Shown: positions 45,165 to 56,194 of the stretch, piece by piece | Numbering within the stretch: position 1 is the first letter of the stretch | How the letters are laid out: each line of letters starts with the position of its first letter | Assembly (NCBI GenBank): GCA_943737045.1 | Contig: CALSFV010000295.1 | Coordinates: 72,501 to 136,500, forward strand | From: Parapristionchus giblindavisi | Taxonomy: Eukaryota; Nematoda; Chromadorea; Rhabditida; Diplogasteridae | Direction: 5' to 3' | DNA length: 64,000 nucleotides | Program-made: the position numbers and the translations under genes | The notes under the pieces: model-generated | What the model saw: only the letters and a program-made list of their open reading frames with translations | Told to the model about the DNA's origin: nothing | Database searches by the model: none

Positions 45165-48060
45165 TTACATATCCAATGGGAGCAACTAACAATATAAACA
45201 GTAATGAGCATCTTCTGATATCCCACGCGCTATACATATTGTTACACGTCATGCATGCAATAGTTGTAAAGTTCACCAGATTCTCTATTTGGTATTACTA
45301 GGATTCCTAGTATTTCACTAATGACAATGTAGTGAAGACTAATTGCTAGAGCTGAGGTGTGATGGTCAGAACTCTGGATAGACTATACTTTGAAAACTCT
45401 GAACTTAAGACAAACTAAGATTCATTGATAATCTGATTTCTACTTTGCAGTAATCAATAGCTTTGTGCGCCATGGAAGCAACTTTGTCCAACACTGAGGA
45501 AACATTTTTTTTCACAAATGAACAAGGAGATTTTATGAAATAGCATTGGATATCTGAACTGAGAAGAAGCCTTGGAAATCAGAATTCGCCTTTTTAAACG
45601 TTTTGATCTAATTGGAGGATTTGCGGAATTTAAGGAGAATGTTTCTACCAATATCAAGTAGTTCTCGAAGATTCAAAAATTAACAAGCATCAATAACGAA
45701 TTGAGTCGCGCACCAGAAAAACAGATGAATTGTAGTGTCTGGGGTGTTTTAACAGAACTGATTGTAAGCATTGTATACAAGAGTGCAGAGGTTTGTTGTG
45801 GTTGTGAGCCTGCGTTAAGACAAAAATGTGCTGTAGATATATCATTACATCCAGACAACAACAGAAACCACTCATTTTGATACTGATAGATATTAGTCTA
45901 TCAAGGCTCGCTTTATTAAATGCCTTCTTATATTGCACTCCGACTGGAATCGTGATAGAAAGATCAGGTACAAGAATGTCCTACCAGTGGTGTCGAAATT
46001 TTGCATGCTTACAAGATGGTTAGGCTGAAAATAAGAGAATATTTACGGAATTCTAGTTCGAGACGTTCCATCGCAGTCAATACACTGAATATTTCTCGAC
46101 TTCTGATATTCTTGTTTTTTAAACAAACTATAAAAACGTCAATTAGTACATGAAGTAATGGAAAATGACTTCATAATTTCGAGATCAATTCGTTAAATCA
46201 GTTTGTATAACTATGTTTTTGTTAAATGGGTTTCCGGAATAAGCCAGGAAATTATTATTTATGACTAGAGTCCACCTCACACAAAGGTTACATGAAAAAA
46301 GAATAGGTTCAAAGAATAACTATCGAAATGTAAGTTATGATGCGACTACGCACAGCTCTTCCTCACTCAGTTTCTTAGTCGATGATAATGTGTTTATCAT
46401 AACATGTAATGAAAATAGTAGTGCAGAAGAGTAACATGCTTTTTTTCTAATTTAGTCGTGTACCAGAAAATCAAAGACAAATATCGTGTCACTCCTCAAC
46501 ACAATATAATATATAATTTAAAAAAAAATTGTGAGATGGAATCAGTACTAAGGGCACAGTAGTACAGTTGTAGTGCAGTAATCAGTACAGTTCTCAATGA
46601 ATTAACGCAGAAAGATTTGAATAAATAGGATTAAATTGCTTGATAAGACCATGGTTATTATCATAGGAGTCCTGCCCTACTCTCTGCTCTGGCCCTCTAT
46701 GTGTGGTTTCAGTCTAACAGTTAATCGGTGTTATTTATATTGAATAAAAAAAGAATGGCGACGAAAATGAGATGGGATAATGTATGATGGAAAATATGAT
46801 GATAAGTAGTTAGATACGATTTATACGATATAAAAGAGGGATGAAACAAAGCACGTGCGTAGGATGCGATAAATCCATGTTGACAGTAGTGGCAAAGTGG
46901 GATTTGCGATTCGTGGTCAACGAGCTCAATCGAAAACAGATTCTCCCTCGCAAAAAAACTACGAAATTAGGCTAATATCCAGTTATCTGAGAGAGAAAAA
47001 CGGAATATATACAAGCCCAACACAGATTTTCAATATATAATTTTATTCGAAAATTGTCGACCGATTCCCTCCTTTGATTCGTTAATGAGAAAAAGAAGCA
47101 TGATCGGAGTTTCAAATGTTACGATTAGATTGATTTATTTCACAAGCAGTGAAAGAAAAGAAAACAGAGAAAATTGGTACGAACTCGATGACAACAAAGG
47201 CCGATTTTCACACACCATCTCGCCACTTTCTTGGATCATTTATTTTCGTGGGTTTTCAACACCGCATTACCAGTTAAACAACAGTTAACTTCACTGTTAT
47301 TTTCACAGTAAGCATCTTTCTTTCACACAATTTCTGCCGATCTTTGAACAGTGTTCTTGACCAACAATTCAAAAAGATTTTCAAAACTACATCTGTGCTT
47401 TCAAGCTTATTGTTATACTTTATTGTTGTTCGTTTGCCTTTACAAAACAAGCCTTTACAAAACAAAGGAGCGAACGGAATAATTCCTTAATCATTGAGAG
47501 ATAGGAGATAAGGAGAGAGAGAGAGAATGCATACAAGATTTAAATTTATGACAACAACAAAGGGCATGTGCGGACTGTGGAAAACTTCGCAAAATATCAC
47601 GCCCGTCACGAGAGAATCGAGATGAGAGTGGGAATGAAGCAAAAATGGTGAAATGAACTGAGACCATTTTTGGACATCTCTAGGTATGCCCTTCCAGAAC
47701 CCAAAGTCTCATTGTTCAATTTTCATCTTGGTGCTCAATACACCGGTTCGGTAAGGTGAAGTCCCAACTTTGAGCACGAATTTCTCGCTTCTGGTGCGTT
47801 TTAGCAGAAAAGTGTCACAAGAGTGACCCCCGCTCTTTTTTCTTGCTCTATCGATCTAAACATACCAGAGGTCATTAAAATGATTCTGAACAGAGCTTCA
47901 CTTCGAAGCAAATAACTCAAAAATTCCATTCTGCACCGCACGGTCTCGAGCAGCGGTGCGGAATGAAACATATCTCCTTTCTTCCTTTCTCGTCTTCCTT
48001 TCTCTTCCATGTATTTCTTTCACTCTCCGGCTCTTCAAGAGACCATTGAGAGAGGACCAC
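45165..48060. other. no gene supported
   Basis: AT-rich part of duplication copy B. 45860-45980 shares AACAGAAACCA and CTCGCTTTATTAAA with 22005-22070 of copy A. Confidence 0.5.
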
Positions 48061-48065
48061 TCTCC

Positions 48066-48480
48066 CTCTACAGGCTGATCGAAATAGGTTTCACGTAACC
48101 CTTTTGGCTTTCTCGAAGTTTCAAATTATCAATTTGTTGTTGTTCTACCACGCAACAAATTAAATTTAAAATTAATAAATGCACAAGTATAACATGCAAT
48201 GCAAATGTAAAATGTAAAATAAATAAGTTAGCTAATAATGGGCCCTATGGTGTTTCGGTCGCTACGTCCAATGTAATGTCTTATATATCATTTTGGTTGT
48301 TCAAAAAATCTTTCTTCACTTCTTACTTTGTGTTCAGACAAGACGTTTTTGTTCTGCAGGACCGAGAAGTTCCGGAAGAGATAAATAAGTTCCTATTAAT
48401 GCCAGGAAACGACTGCAATATTTTTATTGCGTTCGGAGTATGCAAAAGCATTGTTCTATAATATTTGACTCCGCGATTGG
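48066..48480 (+). repeat. direct repeat, first copy
   Basis: Shares with 48971-49400: GAAATAGGTTTCACRTAACCC, GTTAGCTAATA, GCTACGTCCAATGTAATGTC, TTTGTGTTCAGACAAGACG, GAAGTTCCGGAA. A single weaker relative at about 26.35-26.45 kb stands at the same place in duplication copy A. GTTAGCTAATAATG also recurs at 17200 and 29953. Confidence 0.6.
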
Positions 48481-48721
48481 ACCTCTCAAAAACAGAGAAA
48501 ACTATCTTATTTTCCACACGGACATATGAGATGGCAATATCATAACTAGAATAAGTGTTCGATGGTGATTACGAATCTCTTTTTCGGACTGCCTAGACGA
48601 CATGAGTTTCGAGAAAATCGATATTGAAATTCCGATGTTCAATTCGAAAATTTTCGGGGGGTAGTGCACAAACATTTCGTATGAGTTGGTGAACTCATCT
48701 ATCAACCTTCAAAGCCACAAC

Positions 48722-48795
48722 CTGTGTGGTGTAGTGGATCAGATGTCCGCGTTACCTCTTGACTGTAACTGGTTCGATCCCTCTTGCGGCACTTT
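48722..48795 (+). repeat. tRNA-derived (SINE-like) sequence
   Basis: TGGTGTAGTGG followed 40 bases later by GGTTCGATCCC (48771-48781). Flanking arms do not pair as a cloverleaf, so it is a SINE head or tRNA relic. Confidence 0.4.
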
Positions 48796-48970
48796 TCTTT
48801 TGCTGATTTTCTTGATGTCAAGATGAAACATCAAAAACATTTTTTTATTCCTTTTTTCGAATTTCAAAACAACTGGAAATTGGCCAAAATTATGTACCGT
48901 TTGTACCCTTGGGGGAGTATTCTGTAAATAATCATCCTTGGCTTAAAAAGGGAAAGGAAGATTCGTTTTT

Positions 48971-49400
48971 AAAGGATGCTCGAAATAGGTTTCACATAAC
49001 CCTTTTTGCTTTCTCGAATTTTCGGATCCTCAATATGTTCTTGATCTCCCAATCAAAAAATAAAATAAAATAATACAAATTGCATAAGTATAGCACTCAC
49101 CTAATGTAAAATGTAAGATATATAGGTTAGCTAATATTGTGTCCAACGTTGTGCCTGCCGCTACGTCCAATGTAATGTCTAATATATCATTTAAATAAAT
49201 TAATAAATAAATAAATTTGGGTTGTTCAAAAATTCTTTCATCACTTCCTACTTTGTGTTCAGACAAGACGTGTGTGTTTTGTTTTGCAGGACCGGGAAGT
49301 TCCGGAACAGAAAAATATGTACCTATGAAAGTCAGGAAATGACTGCAATGTTTTTATGGCATTCGGAGCGAGAAAAAGCTATACCACCGAAATGGTTCGC
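48971..49400 (+). repeat. direct repeat, second copy
   Basis: Counterpart of 48066-48480, about 905 bases downstream; a TAAA-rich microsatellite is inserted after GTCTAATATATC. Confidence 0.6.
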
Positions 49401-49893
49401 AACGTCATTTCTGTATTAATAATAAGCGCGCGGGCCACACGAGACGGGTTTGAACGGGCGCGGAGGCGGTGAGAAAGGGGGCGCGGCTTCACAAGGGACG
49501 CTGTGATCTCGCAATCCGCAACCCAAATAGCCAATTCTAGTCAGCGCGTTACTACCAACTCTCTAAAATATGACACCTTGGGTAATACTCTCTCGCTCGA
49601 GATCGTAATGGGATAACTCACATGAAAGTGTTTAATCAAGTCGGATTGTTGAACGTATTTGTAGAAATCACACCAGATCATAATCGCGCGCTTGTGACCT
49701 CACAACACAACACACACGACACACAACACAACACACGATTCGCGGGACTAAATTGTAGTCGGCATTTGATAAATGCTGTCGAAAATGAAACGTAGGCTAC
49801 TTGGTTATCAACCAGATGGAGTTGAAAAAAACGTCTATGTCGTTCTCGTGCACTTTATCACCAGTACACAATCAATGAAACTACAATATGCTC

Positions 49894-49998
49894 AGGGCAC
49901 GCCCCGAGCTAATTTAAAACTCTGGCAGCACTCTCTCGCAGACAAGCAAAGGGTGTGGACAGCGCGGAGAGTGTCAAATTGCTCGGGGTGCCGCTTTA
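49894..49998. mobile_element. MITE family 1 copy, absent from duplication copy A
   Basis: AGGGCACGCCCCGAGCTAATT to TTGCTCGGGGTGCCGCTTT. The flanks align to about 26.83-26.88 kb in copy A, where no MITE is present, so it inserted after the duplication. Confidence 0.75.
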
Positions 49999-50275
49999 AA
50001 ATGTATTTCAGGCGTTTCAGAATGTTTCAGGTAATGGTCATTTATCAAGGGGGGGGGTGGAGATTGATAAATGACAAAAACACATATGCGGAGAGGAACT
50101 AGAAGGCTGTATGTGATTTTTCCACGATGTCTCTCTCCCTCTATCTCTCTCCAACTATCTTCAACTCTCTCTCTCATCCTTCTCTCACCTCTCTCCCTTC
50201 CTCTCTCTCTATCACTCTCTCCCTCTCGCTCTTCCTCTTTTCCTCCCTCTCTCTCTCTCTCCACCTCTCTCTTTC

Positions 50276-50910
50276 CTCTCATATATCTCCCTTATCTCTC
50301 CATCTTTCTCACTCTTCATCCCTCCCTCCCTCTCTATTATTCTCTTTCTCACTCTTCATCCCTCCCTCCCTCTCTCTTTCCTCTCATATATCTCCCTTAT
50401 CTCTCCATCTTTCTCACTCTTCATCCCTCCCTCCCTCTCTATTTCCTCTCATATATCTCCCTTATCTCTCCATCTTTCTCACTCTTCATCCCTCCCTCCC
50501 TCTCTCTTTCCTCTCATATATCTCCCTTATCTCTCCATCTTTCTCACTCTTCATCCCTCCCTCCCTCTCTCTTTCCTATCATATATCTCCCTTATCTCTC
50601 CATCTTTCTCACTCTTCATCCCTCCCTCCCTCTCTCTTTCCTCTCATATATCTCCCTTATCTCTCCATCTTTCTCACTCTTCATCCCTCCCTCCCTCTCT
50701 CTTTCCTCTCATATATCTCCCTTATCTCTCCATCTTTCTCACTCTTCATCCCTCCCTCCCTCTCTCTTTCCTCTCATATATCTCCCTTATCTCTCCATCT
50801 TTCTCACTCTTCATCCCTCCCTCCCTCTCTCTTTCCTCTCATATATCTCCTTATCTCTCCATCTTTCTCACTCTTCATCCCTCCCTCCCTCTCTATTATT
50901 CTCTTTCTCA
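50276..50910. repeat. 65-bp pyrimidine-rich minisatellite
   Basis: The marker CTCATATATCTCCCTTATC recurs at exactly 65-base steps from 50385 to 50840 (seven steps), with irregular units at both ends. It contains no stop codon on the + strand, so it produces long spurious ORFs. Copy A (27.0-27.1 kb) has only simple CT runs at this place. Confidence 0.9.
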
Positions 50911-51458
50911 CCTCTACCTCTCTCATCCTCACTGATTAATGATTCTTTCATTCAAAACGCATACTATGACAACGAAAGAGCGACACTGCTAATGACTTCA
51001 TTCACTGAAAGTGGAGTGAGAGGGTAACGAAGAGTATGGAGTATCTGCCTGGGTAAGCGTTGGGGATTCGGAGACCAATATGCAAATCAGATTTTCCACA
51101 AAAAAAATTAGAATTATCAATAAGCATGCTATCACAAGACGATTATACAATATCGGCAGGTGAAATGTATACTTGGGGAAAGAAATATACAAAATGAAAC
51201 TGAAAAATTAACAACTCTAAAGTCAAGCTCACTGAGAAGGGCGTAAAATCAAGAGAGTTAAAAAGAAAACTAACCCCGAAAAGAAGCAAGTAAGGCCAAA
51301 CTTCTATTTTAAGCCAGATGACCTAGTTTCTGGTGGTTGGAAGATGTTAGTTGTCCGAGAAATGATTGACAGAGAAGTTCTACATGTCTAGGGAATAAAC
51401 TGGGAACCGCGCGAAGTGATCTTTAACCCTTTTGAATGATGGGGTAAAGGGTTGGGTA

Positions 51459-52054
51459 TACCGTCAAAACGAAAAAAAGTGAAACATTTGTCAAATAATT
51501 TGACAAAATTTGACAAAAGTTCACAAGATTCCCATTTTTAGCATTTTTCATGATCTTGATGAAGTATTATCTCAGATTTTGTTTTGTAGATGTGTTTGTC
51601 AAATCCAGATAAGCACGACAAACGTGAAAAAAATAATCAGGAGCGTTGCGGAGCAGAATTGGTATACTGTAGCATACTGTAGAATCTTACTGTAAAACTG
51701 CTTCCATCGCGCTTTTTTTTGTCTAATCATGGATATATCTAGCATTACCTGACTTTTTATAGCGAATGTGCACTTTTTGGATCATTTTATAGATCAGGCT
51801 GCAAAACGGGTATACTGTAGAAAATCATACCGTATACCAGTTTCACAAAACGGCGTTCACAGTGATTCATTTAAAATTTTTTCTTCATACGTCAATTAGG
51901 TAAGCCCAGTGATGCTCAAATACCCTGTTGTCTATTAATAAACTAGTAACCGCGTTTAGATATCATGATTCAAAATTTTCAAAATCTTGTGAACTTTTGT
52001 CAAATTTTTTCAAATTATTTGACAAATGTTTCACTTTTTTTCGTTTTGACGGTA
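51459..52054. mobile_element. MITE with TACCGTCAAAACG ends
   Basis: About 75-bp inverted ends (TACCGTCAAAACGAAAAAAA..., then GTGAAACATTTGTCAAAT) around a 440-bp AT-rich centre without coding potential. Confidence 0.8.
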
Positions 52055-52081
52055 TCTTAGTATCATGTGTTATTCCTATGA

Positions 52082-52462
52082 AAAGGTAAAGGTACAATCC
52101 GTTAATCAAGGCACACGAATTCCTGCGGGTGATCACTGCTAGGCCAGTGATCTTTCAAGGCCAATTCAGTCCGGAGGGCCTAATCTCTTCTCCGGACCTT
52201 TGTCTCATTTAATTAAAATATTTGAATTTCTTTCATTACATTAAAGGGAGCGTAACCTCACTTAATGGTCTCTTCGACGCGCAATGCTCTCTCGTTGTTA
52301 GAGAACATGGAAATAGCATGCTGCACTACACAGTACACAAGACTCGTGGTGTATCACTTTTTAGGTGTTACTTGTTCATAGTGTATTTCTGCTGCACTGG
52401 ATCACGCAGGAGTTCATGCTCTTTGAATAGCGGAATAACCTTTGCCTTTTACCTTGCTCTTT
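52082..52462. mobile_element. inverted-repeat element, GGTAAAGGTACAA family
   Basis: Left end AAGGTAAAGGTACAATCCGT...CCTGCGGGTGATCACTGCT mirrored by GGATCACGCAGGAGTT...GGAATAACCTTTGCCTTT. MITE family 2 lies in the middle. Confidence 0.6.
52241..52322. mobile_element. MITE family 2 copy nested in a GGTAAAGGTAC element
   Basis: TTAAAGGGAGCGTAACCTCAC, GCGCAATGCTCTCTCGTTGT; right half lost. Confidence 0.65.
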
Positions 52463-52624
52463 ATTAACTGTAGTTTCATTTAAAGTTTATCTCTTTATAA
52501 AGTATTTTTTCTCTGTAATAGCGAAATGATGTTGGTATACTTGGGAATGACATGAAGCCTGATTATTCTTGATGCCTTCTTTGACCTATTACCAATTCAT
52601 TGCGTTGAATTAACAATAAAATGG

Positions 52625-52711
52625 ACACCCTAGCTAGTTCTACTGTCCGCTCTGGCAACGCTCTCTCGTGCACAAACATATCGAGAGACAATTGCACAGC
52701 GGAGAATAAAG
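52625..52711. mobile_element. MITE family 1 copy
   Basis: CACCCTAGCTAGTTCTACTG, GTCCGCTCTGGCAACGCTCTC, right half worn (GCACAGCGGAGAA). Confidence 0.6.
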
Positions 52712-53063
52712 TCCGTATAAAAAAGTCCTTGCACAATTGCCTTGCTACTGCTGCTAAACACAGAAATATTTTATCGATCCCCTCCCACATCTTCCCCCCT
52801 TCCCTCCTCGCACTCTCTCTGATCTACGTGCTATCTCGCTTGGACTCTCTCTCTCTAACAAGGGAACCACTTAACCATAAGTCATTTTTCTCTAATTTTG
52901 ATTTCTTGACGCGAATCTACATGGAATAAGGTTTCCAAAAAGGTAGGTCACAAGAATCACATTCGCGTTTTAAGGCCTTTTTTCGGCTTCTGAAAAAAGC
53001 ACTAGATTTGCATCTCGCCCGCCTCTTTCGTGCAGCAGAAAAGACTCGCAGAAGATAGATAGG

Positions 53064-53147
53064 GCAGACAAGTGGCCGAGTGGTGTAGTGGTCTGGAGCG
53101 CGCGCGCTCACTCCGACTTTTGGTGGTTCAATTCCTCGCTAACACCA
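53064..53147 (+). repeat. tRNA-like (A box/B box) sequence, left arm
   Basis: TGGCCGAGTGG (53072-53082) fits an internal A box and GGTTCAATTCC (53125-53135) a B box, in the layout of a Ser/Leu-type tRNA. The acceptor ends GACAAG/CTAACACC do not pair, so it is not a working tRNA gene. Pol III transcription of the element is possible. Confidence 0.45.
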
Positions 53148-53332
53148 AATATTTTTGCTGTTGCTTACTATGACGTTTAAACACTATTTGTGCATGTAAA
53201 TAAAATTTTTTTCTTTAACGATAACAATTATGCAATAATTTATTGCCTAAACATAATATCTACAAGGAAAACAACAAAGAAAATGAAAAAGAAACAATGT
53301 ATATGGGCTACATGAACAAAAGAGATCAACAA

Positions 53333-53560
53333 TCAACATCTATGGAGATTTCTCCAGAAACAATTGAAACACAACAACTTGGTACAGCGGGGACAGATAG
53401 TACAACCAACTGATAAACATGAATGACAATCGTTATTGGAGCCGGGACCAAACATAACTTGCTTTGGAGTGAGAAATGGTGCAGGCTTCTGGGACACGAA
53501 ACCACCCTTATAAAAACCATAGGAACAAATCCAGCAAACACAGGAGATGAGAATGACCAA
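53333..53560 (-). pseudogene. Cys-rich zinc-binding fragment inside the foldback element
   Basis: Minus frame FYKGGFVSQKPAPF then CHSCLSVGCTICPRC and TKLLCFNCFWRNLH before a stop. The pattern C-x2-C-x6-C-x2-C-x4-LC-x2-CF-x3-LH resembles the cysteine-rich C-terminus of piggyBac transposases, but the match is short and no catalytic domain is visible. It could equally be another RING- or B-box-like remnant. Confidence 0.35.
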
Positions 53561-53870
53561 TGCAATTGGGATACAAAGCGAAGGAGATTATCTCGCTGGG
53601 CAATTTTATAATCAATCTCTTTAACAATAACAATATCATTAAGCCTTTTGGCTACAGCCTTAACCTGATGGTTGAATGACAAGTCATTGCATTGGTCATT
53701 CTCATCTCCTGTGTTTGCTGGATTTGTTTCCTATGGTTTTTATAAGGGTGGTTTTCCTTGTAGATATTATGTTTAGGCAATAAATTATTGCATAATTGTT
53801 ATCGTTAAAGAAAAAAAATTTTATTTACATGCACAAATAGTGTTTAAACGTCATAGTAAGCAACAGCAAA

Positions 53871-53956
53871 AATATTTGGTGTTAGCGAGGAATTGAACCA
53901 CCAAAAGTCGGAGTGAGCGCGCGCGCTCCAGACCACTAAACCACTCGGCCACTTGT
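53871..53956 (-). repeat. tRNA-like sequence, right arm (mirror copy)
   Basis: Mirror of 53064-53147 with almost no change; A and B boxes are kept, pointing inward on the minus strand, so the two promoters converge. Confidence 0.45.
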
Positions 53957-54298
53957 CTGCCCTATCTCTCTTCTGCGAGTCTTTTCTGCTGCACGAAAGA
54001 GGCGGGCGAGATGCAGATTTAGTGCTTTTTTCAGAAGCCGAAAAAAGGCCTTAAAACGCGAATGTGATTCTTGTGACCTACCTTTTTGGAAACCTTATTC
54101 CATGTAGATTCGCGTCAAGAAATCAAAATTAGAGAAAAATGACTTATGGTTAAGTGGTTCCCTTGTAAACATAGAAATTCATAGTGGCAATGGCCGACTA
54201 CTCTCGTACCAAATAAACAAGTATATTTTATACAGTCAATATCAAGAAGCTCGCTCTATGCCTTTAAGCACTTTATCTAATTCTACGGATTACAGGCT

Positions 54299-54560
54299 CT
54301 ACCTCGATTTGAGATGGTTCCAGTGATCCTTGTTGCTACCAACTATTATCAATTCATAATAGGAATAAAGATGTCCATTAATATTTCCGTTGTTTATCAT
54401 TCCCACACCCGCTTCATTCATTATTCCTTCAACGATCTCCGCTTTCTCAGCACCAGAGAACCAAGCATCCGCTTCAACCGATTCGTGAAAACATTCAATA
54501 ATCAAAACAACATCGAAAGAATATTCACCCACAAACTGATTGTAAATACTCGTCGCGATT
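54299..54560 (-). CDS. unrecognised exon or gene fragment in duplication copy B
   Basis: Minus frame from about 54555 (acceptor-like AATCAG, then FVGEYSFDVVLIIECF) through SVEADAWFSGAEKAEIVEG and NEAGVGMINNGNINGHLY to a stop at 54299. The composition is protein-like (acidic, amphipathic) and the frame is partly matched by the copy A fragment at 28.36-28.69 kb. It could be the last exon of a small gene or a remnant. No family was recognised. Confidence 0.4.
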
Positions 54561-54569
54561 CAAATCGCG

Positions 54570-55720
54570 GGAGGAATTGTAGGAAATATTTTTAGGAAGT
54601 ATTAGAAATATTTCATTCCCGTTTCTAGTCCTGTTTTCCTTTTAGTTAATTGAATAATTATAGATAAAACCACTCGAAAAATATTCGGGCTTGTCAACAA
54701 GTCGAGGTAAAAAAAACAACAATCAACATGTTTGTTCAAGGTTTACACACTGAAAGAGGATATGAGGGAAATATTAAGGATAAGCTGATTTGATAACGAG
54801 ATATAGCTGATATGATATGATTATACGTAGTGTATTACATCTGGAACGATAATATTAGGGAAGTCTTAGTAGTGTTCAATTAGAGAGAAAAACATGATCT
54901 AGAACCAGTGCACCACTGAACCAAATAAAAGGCATTGGAACAGCCTTTTCTTCATTTTTAAGTTTGTCTCGTGTTATCTATCACCTAGTTCATTCAAAAA
55001 CAAATAAACTACAGCAATTCGCAAAACTATAGGGGTTTGAAGATGTGGGGTTTCATTTGCAAAAAAAAGTTAATTTTCGACTTCACCATAAGACGACTTC
55101 GAGTTTTGGCTTCGTAGTGTTTATGCGCAATTCGATCTTTTGGTTTTTGTGGTTACGATTTATAAGTCATGACAGAAAATGAGAAATCAACTAACTGATT
55201 AAGGCAATTCTTTGCAAATTTATATGTTGTTTGATATCACGAGGGGCAGACGATGAAAACAAGCGCTCACGAGAGTTTCCAGAAGCAGACAGGTGTTAGC
55301 GATCATGAGAGAGCGAAGATAACGTGTCGTTTATGGCGAAGGTGGAGAAGTTGTCAATAGTGGGACATAACTTAGTAGGTGAAATGAATATTTGAGAGTG
55401 GTCAGGACTGGAAAGCATGAAATGACAGAGCAAAATATCAGAGGTAGCATTAGCTTTAGGACACGCAAATCGCAAAATGATTCTTCCTGTCCCGTGTCGT
55501 CGAGTTTGAGCGAATAATTACAGAAAAGTGCACAGTGGTAAATATAAGAGCGGTGGAAAATTCGCGGATTCAATCGCAGAACAATCAGATTAAGATTCCC
55601 AATTCAATATTATCATTAATATCGAGGTATCTCGCAATCTTCCAAATATTTAGACCAGATAATATAATATAAAAACATTTTTATCCGTGATTCTAAGTTA
55701 AAAATATCAGCAACAGTGCT
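54570..55720. other. no gene seen; right end of duplication copy B
   Basis: 55030-55560 aligns with 29360-30200; beyond about 55570 the similarity stops. Confidence 0.5.
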
Positions 55721-55727
55721 ACTAATG

Positions 55728-56189
55728 CAGTGTTCAGAACTTGGAATATGCACGAAAATGCGGAAAATGCTGTTTAGAAGTTCAGCCGGAAAATGCTCTG
55801 AAAATGCTCATTTTCGAGGATTTTAATCATATTTTAATGTTTTTTTTTGTTTAATATCAACGTTTATGGGTCGCAAACAGTGTTGTGGACGCATTTTATT
55901 GTTGATAAGTGATAATTTTAAATATGGACTCGCTAGGTTGATTTTTCGCAGCATTTTCGTTGATTTTCGGCTTAAAGTGCTCAAAAAAGGATCATTCGAT
56001 ATTTATTTCAGCAGCATACTTTATAAATGAGCTAAGTTAGCTGTTTTCCATGAAACAACGAGGTTCAACGCTTTTAAGTGTATAAAACCATCTTTTTCGA
56101 TCCAAAATCGAGCATTTTCAAGCATTTTCCACCTGAACTTTTGAACAGCATTTTCCGCATTTTCCTGCATTTTCCAAGTTCTGAACACA
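55728..56189. mobile_element. hAT-like MITE
   Basis: Ends CAGTGTTCAGAACTTGG and, inverted, CTGTGTTCAGAACTTGG; about 95-bp inverted ends with repeated AAAATGC. CA(G)-type termini suggest hAT. No clear 8-bp target duplication was found. Confidence 0.7.
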
Positions 56190-56194
56190 GCATA

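Larger units (their letters stand above)
52858..54167. mobile_element. 1.3-kb foldback element with tRNA-like boxes in both arms
   Basis: ACAAGGGAACCACTTAACCA at 52858 is mirrored by TGGTTAAGTGGTTCCCTTGT ending 54167; arms of about 410 bp follow, and an inner inverted pair lies at about 53508-53570/53690-53750. The interior holds a minus-strand Cys-rich reading frame (see next entry). It sits in duplication copy B only. Confidence 0.85.
39720..55570. repeat. segmental duplication, copy B (about 15.9 kb)
   Basis: Direct counterpart of 14637-30240, with later insertions: a 2.2-kb palindrome (42.85-45.04), a 1.3-kb foldback (52.86-54.17), an extra direct repeat (48.07/48.97) and the expanded 65-bp minisatellite (50.28-50.91). 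Confidence 0.75.

Noticed and set aside
50385..50840. CRISPR-like regular spacing
   Set aside because: Whole 65-bp units are repeated without unique spacers, in a eukaryotic genome.
50071..51027. Open frames of 318 and 270 residues rich in Ser/Leu/Pro
   Set aside because: They read through the CT-rich 65-bp minisatellite, which lacks stop codons by composition; the unit is not a multiple of three, and the other frame is equally open.
53064..53147. tRNA-Ser or tRNA-Leu gene
   Set aside because: Acceptor ends do not pair, and an equal copy stands in the opposite arm of a foldback element.
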